A DNA stretch of 64,000 nt from Caulobacterales bacterium (GCA_016183935.1 JACPDR010000030.1:59212-123211); one strand, 5' to 3'; counted from the stretch's first letter, positions 39,761 to 50,824 are shown. A program made the numbers and translations. Notes: generated from the letters alone by a model not told the origin.

Positions 39761-41043
39761 GCGCGATCGCGATCCTCAACGCGCGGCTGCTTGACCCCGC
39801 GAGCGACTATGACGGCCCCGGCGCGGTGCTGGTCGAGGATGGCCGCATCGTCGAGGTCATCCATGGCGGCGGAGCGGCAGCGCCGGCGGGGGTCGATACC
39901 GTCGACGCACAGGGCCTGTGCTTGTCGCCCGGCCTGATCGACATCCGGGTCAAGACCGGAGAGCCGGGCGCGGAGCCGAAGGAGACGCTGAAGTCGGCCT
40001 CGCTGTCGGCGGCGGCGGGCGGGGTGACGACCATCGTCATCCAGCCGGACACCGACCCGGCCATCGACGACCCGGCGATGATCGAATTCATCCAGCGGCG
40101 CGGGGCGGCCCTGGGACTGATCAATGTGCGGGCGGCGGGGGCGGCGACGCAGGGGCGCGACGGCAAGCGGATGGCCGAGATCGGCCTGATGGACGAGGCC
40201 GGGGCCCTGTATTTCACCGACGTCGACCGGGTCATAGCCGACAGCCGGATGCTGCAGCGGGTGATGAGCTATGCGGCGGCGTTCAACGCCCTGATTTCCT
40301 GCCGCCCGGCCGATCCGTGGCTGAGCGAGGGGGCGGTGGCGACCTCGGGCGAACTGGCGACGCGGCTGGGACTGGCCTCGGCGCCCGCCATCGCCGAACG
40401 CATCCAGTTGGAGCGCGACCTGGCGCTGGTCGAACAGACCGGCGCGCGCTTCCTGGTCGACCAGATCTCGACCGAGGGGGCGCTTGAGACCTTGGCGCGG
40501 GCCCGGGCGAAGGGGCTGGAGGTCGCCGCCTCGGTGTCGATCAACCACCTGTGCTTCAACGAGATCGACATCGGCGACTACCGGACCTTCTACCGGATGG
40601 ACCCGCCGCTGCGGCCCGAGAGCGACCGGCAGGCGCTGATCGAGGCGGTGCGCGATGGCCTCATCGACGCCATCACCTCGGCCCACGCCCCGGCCCCGGC
40701 CGAAGACAAGCGCCGCCCGTTCGCCGAGGCGACGCCGGGGGCCGTGGGTCTCGAGACCCTGCTGCCGGCGGCGCTGTCGCTGCATCACGAGGACGGGCTG
40801 GACCTGCTGGACGTGCTGCGCCCGCTGACCCACGGTCCGGGGAGCCTGCTGGGGCTGGAGGCCGGGGTGCTGACGGCGGGGGCGCCCGCCGACCTGATCC
40901 TGTTCGACCCGGGCGCGCCGGTGGTGATCGACGCCGACGCGTTGAAGTCCAAGTCCAAGAACTCGCCCTTCGACGGACGCCGCCTGCAAGGGAAGGTCTT
41001 GCTCACCGTCGTCGGCGGACGCATCGTCCACGACGCACGCTAA
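39757..41043 (+). CDS. Dihydroorotase-like protein without metal ligands (PyrC-prime/PyrX type)
   Basis: A 428-residue amidohydrolase-fold protein. The zinc-binding HxH region reads [14 protein letters not shown] (about 58-71), so both histidines are replaced. The catalytic Asp motif reads SAHAPAP (about 308-314) instead of TDHAPH. The C-terminal [13 protein letters not shown] region is typical of the family. These losses match the inactive partners known from Pseudomonas-type pyrB-pyrC' pairs that are needed to hold aspartate carbamoyltransferase together. A separate active pyrC should exist elsewhere in the genome. Confidence 0.88.
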   Translation: MSAIAILNARLLDPASDYDGPGAVLVEDGRIVEVIHGGGAAAPAGVDTVDAQGLCLSPGLIDIRVKTGEPGAEPKETLKSASLSAAAGGVTTIVIQPDTDPAIDDPAMIEFIQRRGAALGLINVRAAGAATQGRDGKRMAEIGLMDEAGALYFTDVDRVIADSRMLQRVMSYAAAFNALISCRPADPWLSEGAVATSGELATRLGLASAPAIAERIQLERDLALVEQTGARFLVDQISTEGALETLARARAKGLEVAASVSINHLCFNEIDIGDYRTFYRMDPPLRPESDRQALIEAVRDGLIDAITSAHAPAPAEDKRRPFAEATPGAVGLETLLPAALSLHHEDGLDLLDVLRPLTHGPGSLLGLEAGVLTAGAPADLILFDPGAPVVIDADALKSKSKNSPFDGRRLQGKVLLTVVGGRIVHDAR

Positions 41044-41058
41044 AGGGGAGCGAATCAG

Positions 41059-41700
41059 TTGCAGGATATGGTCGGCCCGGCTCTGGGGACGCTCGCGCTG
41101 GCCGCTGCGGGCGGATACCTGCTGGGCTCCATCCCGTTCGGGGTGATCCTGACCCGCGCCGCCGGGGCCGGCGACGTGCGCAACATCGGCTCGGGCAACA
41201 TCGGCGCGACCAATGTGCTGCGCACCGGCCGCAAGGACCTGGCGATCGCCACCCTGCTGCTCGACGCCGGCAAAGGGGCGGCGGCGCTGCTGCTGGCGCG
41301 CTACCTCTTCCCCGGCGTGCCGGCCATAGCGGCCGTTGCGGGGGGCGCGGCCTTCCTGGGCCATCTGTTCCCGGTCTGGCTGGGGTTCAAGGGCGGCAAG
41401 GGGGTGGCGACGTTCTTCGGCCTGTTGCTGGCGGCGGCTTGGCCGCTGGGCCTGATGGCCGGGGCGACCTGGCTGATCGTGGCGGCCGTGTCCCGGATAT
41501 CCTCGCTGGCGGCGCTGGTCTCCTCGGCCGCCGCTCCGCTCTACGCCCTGCTGCCGCTGGCGGCGCTGGGCCTGCCCGCCCCCGCGCCGATCTTCGTGCT
41601 GGCGATCTTCACCGGCGTCCTGATCTGGGTGCGACACCATCAGAACATCGCCCGCCTGCTGAAGGGGACCGAACCCCGCATCGGCGCCGGGAAGGCGTGA
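41059..41700 (+). CDS. plsY: Glycerol-3-phosphate acyltransferase PlsY
   Basis: A 213-residue integral membrane enzyme that acylates glycerol 3-phosphate from acyl-phosphate. The three conserved cytoplasmic motifs are [28 protein letters not shown] and [14 protein letters not shown]. The TTG start is preferred because GGGGAG lies 8 bases upstream; the ATG three codons later would have a 17-base gap. It overlaps dprA (GTGA). Confidence 0.95.
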   Translation: MQDMVGPALGTLALAAAGGYLLGSIPFGVILTRAAGAGDVRNIGSGNIGATNVLRTGRKDLAIATLLLDAGKGAAALLLARYLFPGVPAIAAVAGGAAFLGHLFPVWLGFKGGKGVATFFGLLLAAAWPLGLMAGATWLIVAAVSRISSLAALVSSAAAPLYALLPLAALGLPAPAPIFVLAIFTGVLIWVRHHQNIARLLKGTEPRIGAGKA

Positions 41701-42791
41701 CGCCCCGGGCGCCGCTGCCGGAGACGGAGCGGTTCGCCCGACTGCGACTGGCGCGCACCGACCGGATTGGTCCGGTCACCTTCGAACAGCTGCTGGATCG
41801 TTTCGGCGGCGCCGACCGCGCCATCGAGGCGCTGCCCGACCTGCTCCGGCGCGGCGGCGGCCATGGACACGACCTGCCGTCCGTCGCCGACATCGAGGCC
41901 GAGATCGAGGCGGGGACCCGGCTCGGAGCGCGACTGATCGTGCTGGGCGATCCCGGCTATCCGGAGATGCTGGCCGCCGTCGATCCATCGCCGCCGTTGC
42001 TGTGGACGCTCGGAGACGCGACTCTGATGGGGCGGCCTTGCATCGCCGTCGTCGGGGCGCGGATCGCCTCGGCGGGCGGGCAACGGATCGCGCGGGGCCT
42101 GTCGCAGCAGCTGGGCGAGGCCGGACATGTGGTGGTGTCGGGCATGGCGCGGGGCGTCGACGCCGCGGCCCATCTCGGGGCGCTGCCGACCGGGACGGTG
42201 GCCGTGCTGGGCGGCGGCGTCGACGACGTCTATCCGCCCGACAACGCCGACCTGTACCGCCAGATCGCCGAACAGGGCTGCATCATCTCGGAGAGCCCGG
42301 TCGGGGCGCGGGCGCAGGCGAAGGACTTTCCACGCCGCAACCGGATCATCTCGGGCCTGTCGCGCGGCGTCATCGTGGTCGAGGCCGAACTGCGCTCCGG
42401 CTCGCTGATCACCGCCCGGCTGGCGGGCGAACAGGGGCGCGACGTCTTCGCCGTTCCGGGCTCGCCGTTGGATCCGAGGTCGCGCGGCCCGAACGAACTA
42501 CTGCGGCAGGGCGCGATCCTGTGCGAGGGCGTGGAGGACGTGGAGCGCGCCTTCTCCACCCTGCGCACCCTGGGCGAGCCGCCCGCCGACAATCCGTTCG
42601 CCGGCGCGCCGGACGATGTGGACGACGCCTTCCTCGAACGGGTCGCCGCCCTGTTGTCGCCGACGCCGACGCCGCGCGACGAACTGGCCCGGGCGCTGTC
42701 GGCGCCGGTCGGACTGGTGGCCGCGGCGCTGCTGGAACTGAGCCTCGCCGGCCGCGCGACCCTGCTGCCGGGAGGGCTGGTTTCGCTCTGA
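41697..42791 (+). CDS. dprA: DNA processing protein DprA
   Basis: A 364-residue protein that loads RecA on incoming single-stranded DNA. The Rossmann core contains [46 protein letters not shown] and [16 protein letters not shown]-terminal winged-helix segment follows. The GTG start overlaps the plsY stop. Position before topA is conserved in Caulobacterales. Confidence 0.94.
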   Translation: MTPRAPLPETERFARLRLARTDRIGPVTFEQLLDRFGGADRAIEALPDLLRRGGGHGHDLPSVADIEAEIEAGTRLGARLIVLGDPGYPEMLAAVDPSPPLLWTLGDATLMGRPCIAVVGARIASAGGQRIARGLSQQLGEAGHVVVSGMARGVDAAAHLGALPTGTVAVLGGGVDDVYPPDNADLYRQIAEQGCIISESPVGARAQAKDFPRRNRIISGLSRGVIVVEAELRSGSLITARLAGEQGRDVFAVPGSPLDPRSRGPNELLRQGAILCEGVEDVERAFSTLRTLGEPPADNPFAGAPDDVDDAFLERVAALLSPTPTPRDELARALSAPVGLVAAALLELSLAGRATLLPGGLVSL

Positions 42792-42884
42792 CCGCAGCCC
42801 CGAATTCCGACGCCGATTGACAGCGACGCCCGCGCCAACCACGTTCCGCCCCCTTTCGAGCCCCCTTCAAGGCCCCCTCCCCGC

Positions 42885-45530
42885 ATGAACCTCGTCGTCG
42901 TCGAGAGCCCCGCAAAGGCCAAGACCATCAACAAATACCTGGGCCCGGACTTCACCGTCCTGGCGTCCTACGGTCACGTCCGCGACCTGCCGTCGAAGGA
43001 CGGCTCGGTGCTGCCTGACGACGATTTCGCCATGAGCTGGGAGGTCGACGCCCGCGCCTCGAAGCGGATGTCGGAGATCGCCGAGGCGGCCAAGAAGGCC
43101 GACCGCGTCATCCTGGCGACCGACCCCGACCGCGAGGGCGAGGCGATCAGCTGGCACGTGCTGGAGATCCTGACCAAGAAGAAGACGCTGAAGGACACCC
43201 GCGTCGAACGGGTCACCTTCAACGCCATCACCAAGAGCGCGGTGCTCGAGGCCATGGCCGCGCCGCGCCAGTTGGACATGGAGCTGGTCGAGGCCTACCT
43301 GGCCCGCCGGGCGCTGGACTATCTGGTCGGCTTCACCCTGTCGCCGGTGCTGTGGCGCAAGCTGCCGGGCGCACGCTCGGCCGGGCGGGTGCAGTCGGTG
43401 GCGCTGCGCATCGTCGTCGACCGCGAGATGGAGATCGAGCGGTTCAAGCCGCAGGAGTACTGGTCGGTCGAGGCTGACCTGACCGCCGACAGCCCGCCGT
43501 TCACGACGCGTCTGGTCAAGCACGCCGGCAAGCGGGTGCAGCGGCTGGACATCGTCTCGGAAGCCATGGCCACGGCCGCGCGCGAGGCGATCAACGCCGG
43601 ATCTTTCACGATCAAGGCGATCGAGAAGAAGCCGGTCAAACGCTCGCCCGCCCCGCCCTTCACCACCTCGACCCTGCAGCAGGAAGCGTCCCGCAAGCTC
43701 GGCTTCACGGCCCAGCGCACCATGCAGGCGGCGCAGAAGCTGTATGAAGGCGTCGACGATACAGGCGGCCTGATCACCTATATGCGGACCGACGGCCTGT
43801 CGGTCAGCCCGGAGGGCATCGCCCAGGCGCGCGAGGTCATCAGCGACCGGTTCGGGCCGGCCTACGTCCCCGAGCAGCCGCGCTACTACAAGACCAAGGT
43901 CAAGAACGCCCAAGAGGCGCACGAGGCCATCCGGCCGACCAACATGACCCGGGCGCCGGAGACCCTGCGGCTGGAGAGCGATCTGGCGCGGCTGTACGAG
44001 CTGATCTGGAAGCGGATGGTCGCCAGCCAGATGGAGTCGGCGCGGCTGGACCGGACCACGGTCGAGGTCGAGACGCCTGACGGCCAGACCGGCCTGCGCG
44101 CCACTGGCCAGGTGGTCGCCTTCGACGGGTTCATGGCCGTCTATGAAGAGGGCCGCGACGACAAACCGAAAGACGGCGCCGACGACGAGGACGACACCAC
44201 CCGCCTGCCCACGCTGAAGGAAGGCGCGACCGCGAAGGTCGAGGCCATCCGCACCGACCAGCATTTCACCGAACCGCCCCCGCGCTATTCGGAAGCGACC
44301 CTGGTCAAGAAGCTGGAAGAGCTGGGCATCGGACGGCCGTCGACCTACGCCTCGATCCTGACCACGCTGCGCGACCGCGAATACGTCCGCACCGACAAGA
44401 ACCGCTTCTATCCCGAGGACAAGGGGCGGCTGGTCACGGCCTTCCTCGAACAGTTCTTCCGCAAATGGGTCGAGTACGACTTCACGGCGGCGCTGGAGAC
44501 GCGGCTGGACGAGGTGTCGGCCGGCGATCTGAACTGGAAGGTGCTGCTGCGCGAGTTCTGGAGCGACTTCCACGCGGCCACGACGGCGGCGGGCGAACTG
44601 CGCACCACGGCCATTCTCGACGCCCTGAATGAATCGCTGGGCCCGCACATCTTCCCGCAGAAGGAAGACGGCTCCGACCCGCGCGAATGCCCGCTGTGCC
44701 ATCAGGGCCAGCTAAGCCTGAAAACCAGCCGCTTCGGCGCCTTCATCGGCTGCTCGCGCTATCCGGACTGCAAATACACCCGGCCGGTGGCGTCGCCTGA
44801 CGCGGCCGAGGGCGGCGCCGACGGCGGTGACCGGGAGCTGGGCGTCGATCCGGTGACTGGTCAGCCGGTCAATCTGAAGATCGGCCGGTTCGGTCCCTAT
44901 GTGGAGACCACGCCGCCCAAGTCCGAGGGAAGCGAGGAGAAACCCAAACGGTCGTCCCTGCCCAAGGGCTGGTCGCCGGCGTCGCTGTCGCTGGAGCAGG
45001 CGCTGCGGCTGCTGGCCCTGCCGCGAGAGGTCGGGACGCACCCGGAGGACGGCAAGCCGATCACGGCGGGCCTGGGCCGCTATGGACCATTCGTGCAGCA
45101 CGCCGGGACCTACGCCAATGTCGCCGACATCGACGAGGTGTTCGAGATCGGGCTGAACCGGGCGGTGGTGCTGCTGGCCGAGAAGCGGGCCGGCAAGTTC
45201 GCCGGACGCGGGGCGGCGACGGCGCCGCTGAAGGACCTCGGGGCGCACCCTGAGACGGGCGAGCCGATCCACGTCATGGCGGGCCGCTTCGGCCCCTATG
45301 TGAAGTCGGGCAAGATCAACGCCACCCTGCCCAAGGGCACGGCGCCGGAGGACCTGACGCTGGAGGACGCCCTGCCGCTTCTGGCCGCACGCGCCGCGGC
45401 GGCGCCGTCCAAGGGCAGGAAGGCGCCGGCCAAGAAGGCGGCCGCCAAGAAGCCGGCGGCGAAGAAGGCGGCTCCGAAGAAGGCGGCGGCGAAGAAGCCG
45501 GCCGCGAAGAAGGCCCCGGCGAAGGCCTGA
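42885..45530 (+). CDS. topA: DNA topoisomerase I
   Basis: An 881-residue type IA topoisomerase. The TOPRIM domain opens with VVVESPAKAKTINKYLG and has the DPDREGEAI metal site. The catalytic Tyr lies in GGLITYMRTDGLSV. One zinc motif (CPLCHQGQL and CSRYPDC, about 605-630) is followed by three related GRFGPYV-type repeats at about 666, 726 and 803. A Lys/Ala-rich tail of ~40 residues ends the protein, a DNA-binding feature common in this group. Full length. Confidence 0.97.
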   Translation: MNLVVVESPAKAKTINKYLGPDFTVLASYGHVRDLPSKDGSVLPDDDFAMSWEVDARASKRMSEIAEAAKKADRVILATDPDREGEAISWHVLEILTKKKTLKDTRVERVTFNAITKSAVLEAMAAPRQLDMELVEAYLARRALDYLVGFTLSPVLWRKLPGARSAGRVQSVALRIVVDREMEIERFKPQEYWSVEADLTADSPPFTTRLVKHAGKRVQRLDIVSEAMATAAREAINAGSFTIKAIEKKPVKRSPAPPFTTSTLQQEASRKLGFTAQRTMQAAQKLYEGVDDTGGLITYMRTDGLSVSPEGIAQAREVISDRFGPAYVPEQPRYYKTKVKNAQEAHEAIRPTNMTRAPETLRLESDLARLYELIWKRMVASQMESARLDRTTVEVETPDGQTGLRATGQVVAFDGFMAVYEEGRDDKPKDGADDEDDTTRLPTLKEGATAKVEAIRTDQHFTEPPPRYSEATLVKKLEELGIGRPSTYASILTTLRDREYVRTDKNRFYPEDKGRLVTAFLEQFFRKWVEYDFTAALETRLDEVSAGDLNWKVLLREFWSDFHAATTAAGELRTTAILDALNESLGPHIFPQKEDGSDPRECPLCHQGQLSLKTSRFGAFIGCSRYPDCKYTRPVASPDAAEGGADGGDRELGVDPVTGQPVNLKIGRFGPYVETTPPKSEGSEEKPKRSSLPKGWSPASLSLEQALRLLALPREVGTHPEDGKPITAGLGRYGPFVQHAGTYANVADIDEVFEIGLNRAVVLLAEKRAGKFAGRGAATAPLKDLGAHPETGEPIHVMAGRFGPYVKSGKINATLPKGTAPEDLTLEDALPLLAARAAAAPSKGRKAPAKKAAAKKPAAKKAAPKKAAAKKPAAKKAPAKA

Positions 45531-45542
45531 CGTCTTCCAGCC

Positions 45543-45571
45543 GTCATCCTCGGGCTTGACCCGAGGATGAC
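45543..45571. repeat. Single palindrome of the 135-bp repeat family, possible bidirectional terminator
   Basis: GTCATCCTCGGG and CCCGAGGATGAC with 5 bases between form a perfect 12-base-arm palindrome, 12 bases after topA and 19 bases before the convergent J-domain gene stop. The same unit bounds the elements at 12286 and 52193. Confidence 0.75.
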
Positions 45572-45590
45572 GGATGCGGGTGGCTGGGAC

Positions 45591-46010
45591 CTATTCCTTC
45601 AGCAACCGGTCCCTCGCCGCGTTCAGGCGGGAGGCCAGGCCTTCGGTGCCGCCCTGGTCGGGGTGGGCGCGGGCCATCAGCCGCTTCCAGGCGGCGTTGA
45701 TTTCCCTCGGCGTGGCGTCGGCCGAGACGCCCAGCAGCGAACGCGCCTCGGCGGAGGTCATGGCCTCGGTGCGGGGCGCGGCTGCACGTTGACGCGAGGC
45801 GATCGTCAGCCACAGGCCGGCGCCGGCCAGGGCGACGGCCGGCAGCCAGGCCCCGCGCGCGGCCAGCAGAACTCCCGCGGCGATCATCACAGCGCTGAAC
45901 AGGGTGGCGGCGACGCGCCAGTGCGCCCGGCCGCGGCGCTCGGTCTGGCGTCCCAGCCGGACCAGCGCCCAGACGGCGATCGCCGCCAGCGCCAGCCAGA
46001 CCAGGCTCAA
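45591..46010 (-). CDS. Membrane-anchored J-domain protein
   Basis: A 139-residue protein with two N-terminal hydrophobic segments (about 2-20 and 33-70) and a C-terminal J domain (about 82-139). The HPD motif needed to stimulate DnaK is present in MARAHPDQGG, preceded by EARSLLGVSADATPREINAAW. The layout resembles Pam18/TIM14-type or DjlA-like proteins. It starts 4 bases after the mipZ stop, so it is probably co-translated with it. Confidence 0.85.
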   Translation of the reverse strand: MSLVWLALAAIAVWALVRLGRQTERRGRAHWRVAATLFSAVMIAAGVLLAARGAWLPAVALAGAGLWLTIASRQRAAAPRTEAMTSAEARSLLGVSADATPREINAAWKRLMARAHPDQGGTEGLASRLNAARDRLLKE

Positions 46011-46014
46011 GACC

Positions 46015-46854
46015 TCACGCCGCCGCGTCCAGCGGCGCGTCCAGCTGGCCGCCGTCGAGCCCCAGCGCCAGCATCAGGTTGCGGAGCTCCTGGCGGGCGG
46101 CGACGTGGGCCAGGGAGACGGCCACCGGGCGCACCTCGTTCGACAGGTCGGCGACGGTCAGGCCGAAGGGGAACAGCTCGCGGTAGATGACCCGGTCGCG
46201 CAGGCCGGGGCCGATGCGGAAGCCGACGCGGCGCGCCAGCTTCTCCATCCGCTCCTCGAGGCGCTGGCGGTTGCGGGCGGCGGCCACGGCCATGCGGTTG
46301 ACCACCACGATCCAGTCGATGGCGGCGGCGCGGCCCTCGGTGACCGCGCGGTGCTTGCGCGCCTCCCAGACGCTCTCGGAGTAGATCGACGGCTTGAGCA
46401 GGTCGAGGGTGACCGGATCGACCTGACCCAGCAGGTCGAAGTCGACGAAGCTGTCGTTCATCGGGGTGACGATCTGGTCGGCGAGGCCGTGGGCGGTGCG
46501 TGACAGCAGGGTGTCGCCGCCGGGGGTGTCGATCAGGATGACCTCGGCATTGGCGCGCGCCTCGGCGAAGGCCGCGTCGAAGCGGGCCAGCTGCACCGTC
46601 TCGTCGGCCCTCGCCAGCGCCTTGCCGTCGCCCATGTCGGGCTCGAAAGGCATGGGCAGGACCTGGCCGTTGCCGGCCGTCCAGGCGGCGCGGTTGGCGA
46701 AGAATTTGGCCATGGAGCGCTGACGCAGGTCGAGATCGATGATCGCGACGGTCTTGCCGGCGTGGAGCAGGCCGCAGGCGATGTGGATCGCGAGGGTGGA
46801 CTTGCCCGCCCCGCCCTTCTCGTTGCCGACGACGATGACCGTGGGGTCAGCCAT
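46015..46854 (-). CDS. mipZ: Division plane positioning ATPase MipZ
   Basis: A 279-residue ParA-family ATPase that forms polar gradients and blocks FtsZ assembly away from midcell. The deviant Walker A is VVGNEKGGAGKSTLAIH. MipZ-specific stretches include VIDLDLRQRSM-type IIDLDLRQRS, VTPMNDSFVDFDLLG and RVGFRIGPGLRDRVIYRELF, here read as GPGLRDRVIYRELFPFGLT. The start at 46854 gives the conserved MADPTVIVVGN; an upstream in-frame extension to 46935 is unlikely. This gene is a strong marker for Caulobacterales and relatives. Confidence 0.95.
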   Translation of the reverse strand: MADPTVIVVGNEKGGAGKSTLAIHIACGLLHAGKTVAIIDLDLRQRSMAKFFANRAAWTAGNGQVLPMPFEPDMGDGKALARADETVQLARFDAAFAEARANAEVILIDTPGGDTLLSRTAHGLADQIVTPMNDSFVDFDLLGQVDPVTLDLLKPSIYSESVWEARKHRAVTEGRAAAIDWIVVVNRMAVAAARNRQRLEERMEKLARRVGFRIGPGLRDRVIYRELFPFGLTVADLSNEVRPVAVSLAHVAARQELRNLMLALGLDGGQLDAPLDAAA

Positions 46855-46977
46855 GACTCTCGATGCCTCTGACGGCCGCCGACTCGAAGCGCGGCCTTGA
46901 GACGCCAGAATCGCCGGGCCGGGGCGCGCCGTCAACGGAGCGGCGGTCCGTGACTGTGGATGTGAGGCGCCGGCGCC

Positions 46978-47616
46978 TCAGGCGGTGTGGTGGCACCAGG
47001 GATCGTCGATCCCGGCCGCGGCGCAGACGGCGGCGGCGCTGGACGCAGGGGCGCGCACCTTGAGGCGGGTCAGGCGACGTCCGTCGACCTCGAGGGTCTC
47101 GTAAACCGGGGTCAGGTCCTTGAGGTCGAGGCGCGCCCAGGCGGCGCGGGCGGCGGCCTCGCTGGAATAGGCCCCGATCTGGACCACGGCGTTCGCACTG
47201 GACGAGGCCTTCGGGCGCGGCGGCTGGGCGGGCCGGAGGCCGGTTTTCGCGGCGGCGTCGAGACGGGCGGACACGTTCTGGACCACGGCCTCGGCCGCGG
47301 CCGGCGCTGCGGCGGCGACGAGCCGCGGCGCCTGATCCCCGGCCATGGCGCGCAGGCCGCCGTCACGGGCGTCCCAGAGGGCGTGCGGGTCCATCACCTG
47401 CACCTGCAAGGCAGGGCGCATGTCGTCCCCGGCCGCCGTGCCCCGGGCGGACGCCTCGACCGGCGCGGCCGTGGGATCGCGCTCGATCGGGACGGCAGCC
47501 ACGGCCTCGGCCATGGACTCGAAGCGATGCGGATCGCTGTCGACCATGCCGCAGGCGGACAGGGTCGCGGCGGCTACACAGGCCAGCACTGGACGAAGGA
47601 TGAGGCTCGGCGTCAT
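46978..47616 (-). CDS. SPOR-domain lipoprotein
   Basis: A 212-residue predicted lipoprotein with signal PSLILRPVLACVAAATLSAC. After an Ala-rich middle region, a C-terminal SPOR-like domain (about 140-210) shows AVVQIGAYSSEAAARAAWARL and TLEVDGRRLTRLKV. SPOR domains bind denuded peptidoglycan at division sites, which fits the neighbour mipZ. An ATG three codons earlier (47625) is an alternative. It is divergent from panC. Confidence 0.8.
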   Translation of the reverse strand: MTPSLILRPVLACVAAATLSACGMVDSDPHRFESMAEAVAAVPIERDPTAAPVEASARGTAAGDDMRPALQVQVMDPHALWDARDGGLRAMAGDQAPRLVAAAAPAAAEAVVQNVSARLDAAAKTGLRPAQPPRPKASSSANAVVQIGAYSSEAAARAAWARLDLKDLTPVYETLEVDGRRLTRLKVRAPASSAAAVCAAAGIDDPWCHHTA

Positions 47617-47692
47617 AAGCGGCATACTGACGCGCCGGGCTTTGAAGCGCGGTTCACAAGCATGCTTAAGGCGAAAGGCCGTTTCGTTCACC

Positions 47693-48559
47693 ATGGCCGA
47701 TACTCCACTCATGGCCACTGTTCGCGCCGTCCCTGCCTTGCGCACCGTAATAAGCGCATGGAAACGTCAGGGGTTCACTATCGGCTTCGTTCCGACCATG
47801 GGAGCGTTGCATGAAGGTCACCTGGCCCTGGTGCGCGAGGCCGCCCGGCGGGCCGACCGCGTGGTCGCCAGCGTCTTCGTCAATCCGACCCAGTTCGCGG
47901 CCCATGAGGACCTGGGCTCCTACCCCCGGCACGAGGCGCGCGACGCGGAACTGCTGGCCGGCGCGGGCTGCGCGCTGATGTATGCGCCCGCGGTCGAGGA
48001 GATGTATCCCGACGGCGCCACGACCACGATATCCGTCGGCGCCCCGGCCGAGGGACTGGAGGGGGCGTTCCGGCCGCAGATGTTCGGCGGGGTCGCCCTC
48101 GTCGTCGCCAAGCTGCTGAACCAGGTTCAGCCGGAGGTGGCCGTGTTCGGCGAGAAGGATTATCAACAGTTGATCGTCGTTCGACGAATGGTGCGCGACC
48201 TGGACATTCCGACCGAGATCGTCGGTTCGCCGACCATCCGCGACGACCACGGCCTCGCCCTGTCGTCGCGCAACGCCTACCTGTCAGAGGACCAGCTGGA
48301 GGTCGCCCGGCGGCTGAACGGCGTGCTCGCCGGAGCGGGCGCGGAGGCCGCGGCGGGCGGCTCCCTCCCCGGGATCGAGGCCGAAGCCCGCGAGGCGCTG
48401 CTGCGCGCGGGCTTCAGCCATGTCGACTACGTCGCCGTGCGGCGGGCGGAGGACCTCGGAGCGTTCGCGGCCGGCGCCGTCGACGGACCGGCCCGCATCC
48501 TCGCCGCCGCCTGGCTGGGCAAGACCCGGCTGATCGACAATATGGCGATCCAGCCGTAA
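47693..48559 (+). CDS. panC: Pantothenate synthetase
   Basis: A 288-residue enzyme that joins pantoate and beta-alanine using ATP. The motifs GFVPTMGALHEGHLALVR (ATP site), FVNPTQFAAHEDLGSYPR, VFGEKDYQQL and ALSSRNAYLS are all present. A second ATG six codons later (47711) could also serve. Spacing to the divergent SPOR gene is about 76 bases. Confidence 0.96.
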   Translation: MADTPLMATVRAVPALRTVISAWKRQGFTIGFVPTMGALHEGHLALVREAARRADRVVASVFVNPTQFAAHEDLGSYPRHEARDAELLAGAGCALMYAPAVEEMYPDGATTTISVGAPAEGLEGAFRPQMFGGVALVVAKLLNQVQPEVAVFGEKDYQQLIVVRRMVRDLDIPTEIVGSPTIRDDHGLALSSRNAYLSEDQLEVARRLNGVLAGAGAEAAAGGSLPGIEAEAREALLRAGFSHVDYVAVRRAEDLGAFAAGAVDGPARILAAAWLGKTRLIDNMAIQP

Positions 48560-48622
48560 GGGCCGCTCCTGTTCGGGACAATCGGTCGGAGACGACAGTC
48601 CGGCCGGGGTGAACCGCCGGAT

Positions 48623-50824
48623 CTAGCGGAACTTCCTCAGCCCCCGCGGCCCCTGCCGCCCCGCCCCGGCGCGTTTGCCGAGCCAGTCCTTCCAGTCGGG
48701 CCAGTTGCGGCGGCGGCCGCCGCCGTCGGTCCATTCCGGGCCGTGGGCGCTGTCGAAGGTCGTCACATCGGCCAGGCCGCCTTGCTTGTAAGACTGCAGC
48801 TTGACGCCCTTGCCGCGGCTCATCTCGGGCAGTTCGGCGATCGGGAAGATCAACGCCTTGATGTTTTCACCCACGGTGGCGACGTAATCGCCGGTGACGC
48901 GCAGCGCCGCCGTCATCTCGCCGTTCAGCACCTGTTTGCCGCCGCGCTTCTGGGCCAGCAGATCGTCCTCGGGGGCGATGAAGCCGTAGCCGGCCTTCGA
49001 GGCCACCAGCAGCCTGGCGCCCGGCTGGTGGGCCAGCAGGTTGACGATGTCGGCCTTCTCGTCGAGATCGATCATAAGCCGCAGCGGCTCGCCGTGGCCG
49101 CGGCCCGAGGCCAGCTTGTCGGCCCCGACGGTGAAGATGCGGCCGTCGGACGCCGCCACCAGCAGCTTGTCGGTGGTGTAGCCGGGCACGAGGAAGGCCA
49201 GGCTGTCGCCCTCCTTGAACTTCAGCTCGGACGGGTCTTCGACCTTGCCCCTGGCCGCCCGGATCCAGCCGCGCTCGGACAGGATGACGGTGATCGCCTC
49301 GCGCGGGATGAAGGCTTCGATCGAGGCGATGGCGGAGACGTCGACGGCCTCGGAAATGGTGGTGCGACGCGGCGACACCAGCGCCTTTCGGACGGCCTCG
49401 AGGTCCTTGCCGATTTGCTTCCACTGCCGGGCCGGCGACGACGACAGCGCCTGCAGCGCCGCGAGTTCGTCGGACAGCGCCTTGAACTCGTTCTCGATCG
49501 TCATCTCCTCGATCCGCGCCAGCTGGCGCAGGCGGGTGTCGAGGATGAAGTCGGCCTGGAGTTCGGACAGGCCGAAGCGGGCGATCAGGACCGCCTTGGG
49601 CTGCTCCTCCTCGCGGACGATGCGGATGACCTCGTCGAGGTTGAGGAAGACGATCCGCAGGCCTTCCAGCAGGTGCAGCCGCTTCTCGACCCGTTCGATC
49701 CGCCATTGGGCGCGCCGGACCAGCACCTCGCGACGGTGGTCGAGGAAGGCCTGCAGGCAGGCCTTCAGCCCCATCACCCGCGGCGTGCCGCTGGCGTCCA
49801 GCACGTTCATGTTGATCGGGAAGCGAACCTCGAGGTCGGAGAGCTTGAACAGGCTCTCCATCAGCACTTCGGGCTCCACCGTGCGGGATTTCGGCTCCAG
49901 CACCAGCCGGATGTCCTCGGCCGACTCGTCGCGCACGTCGGCCAGCAGCGGGGCCTTCTTGTTCTCGATCAGGTCTGCGAGGTCGGCGATCAGCTTCGAC
50001 TTCTGCACCTGGTAGGGCATCTCGGTGACGACGATGCGCCAGACGCCGCGGCCGAGGTCCTCGGTCTCCCAGCGGGCGCGCAGCCGCACCCCGCCCCGGC
50101 CGGTCTCATAGGCGTCGAGGATGGAGGCATGGCCCTCGACGGCGACGCCGCCGGTCGGGAAGTCCGGACCCGGGACGATCTGGGCCAGTTCCTCGGTCGA
50201 CGCCTCGGGCCGCTCGAGCAGCAGGTGGCAGGCGTCGATCAGTTCGCCGACGTTGTGCGGCGGGATCGAGGTGGCCATGCCGACCGCGATGCCCGACGAG
50301 CCGTTGGCCAGCAGGTTGGGGAAGCCGGCGGGCAGGACGACCGGCTCCTCGTCCTGGTCGTCGTAGGTGGGGCGGAAGTCGACGGCGTGCTGGTCGATGC
50401 CGTCCATCAGCAGGACGGCGGCCGGGGTCAGCTTGCACTCGGTGTAGCGCATGGCCGCGGCGCTATCGCCGTCGATGTTGCCGAAATTGCCTTGCCCGTC
50501 GACCAGCGGATACCGCTGCGAAAAGTCCTGGGCCAGGCGCACCAGGGCGTCATAGATCGAGGCGTCGCCGTGCGGGTGGTAACCGCCCATGACCTCGCCG
50601 ACGACCTTGGCGCATTTGCGCGCCGCCGCCTGCGGGTTCAGCCGCATCTGGTGCATGGCGTACATGATGCGCCGGTGCACCGGCTTGAAGCCGTCGCGCA
50701 CGTCCGGAAGGGCCCGGTTGGTGATGGTCGACAGGGCGTAGGCGAGATAGCGGCGCGACAGCGCCTCGCTCATCGGTTCGTCGACGATGCGACCGCCTTC
50801 CGGCGGCGGGGTGTGAACGGTCAT
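48623..50824 (-). CDS. parC: DNA topoisomerase IV subunit A
   Basis: A 733-residue type IIA topoisomerase subunit for chromosome decatenation. Features are [39 protein letters not shown] with the quinolone-resistance region, and catalytic Tyr in [11 protein letters not shown]. The C-terminal domain is shorter and more variable than in GyrA and lacks a clear GyrA box, supporting ParC. It follows recO by 39 bases. Confidence 0.94.
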   Translation of the reverse strand: MTVHTPPPEGGRIVDEPMSEALSRRYLAYALSTITNRALPDVRDGFKPVHRRIMYAMHQMRLNPQAAARKCAKVVGEVMGGYHPHGDASIYDALVRLAQDFSQRYPLVDGQGNFGNIDGDSAAAMRYTECKLTPAAVLLMDGIDQHAVDFRPTYDDQDEEPVVLPAGFPNLLANGSSGIAVGMATSIPPHNVGELIDACHLLLERPEASTEELAQIVPGPDFPTGGVAVEGHASILDAYETGRGGVRLRARWETEDLGRGVWRIVVTEMPYQVQKSKLIADLADLIENKKAPLLADVRDESAEDIRLVLEPKSRTVEPEVLMESLFKLSDLEVRFPINMNVLDASGTPRVMGLKACLQAFLDHRREVLVRRAQWRIERVEKRLHLLEGLRIVFLNLDEVIRIVREEEQPKAVLIARFGLSELQADFILDTRLRQLARIEEMTIENEFKALSDELAALQALSSSPARQWKQIGKDLEAVRKALVSPRRTTISEAVDVSAIASIEAFIPREAITVILSERGWIRAARGKVEDPSELKFKEGDSLAFLVPGYTTDKLLVAASDGRIFTVGADKLASGRGHGEPLRLMIDLDEKADIVNLLAHQPGARLLVASKAGYGFIAPEDDLLAQKRGGKQVLNGEMTAALRVTGDYVATVGENIKALIFPIAELPEMSRGKGVKLQSYKQGGLADVTTFDSAHGPEWTDGGGRRRNWPDWKDWLGKRAGAGRQGPRGLRKFR

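Noticed and set aside
45411..45527. Lys/Ala codon repeat at the 3' end of topA as a DNA repeat element
   Set aside because: It encodes the basic tail common to topoisomerase I of this group and is explained by the protein.
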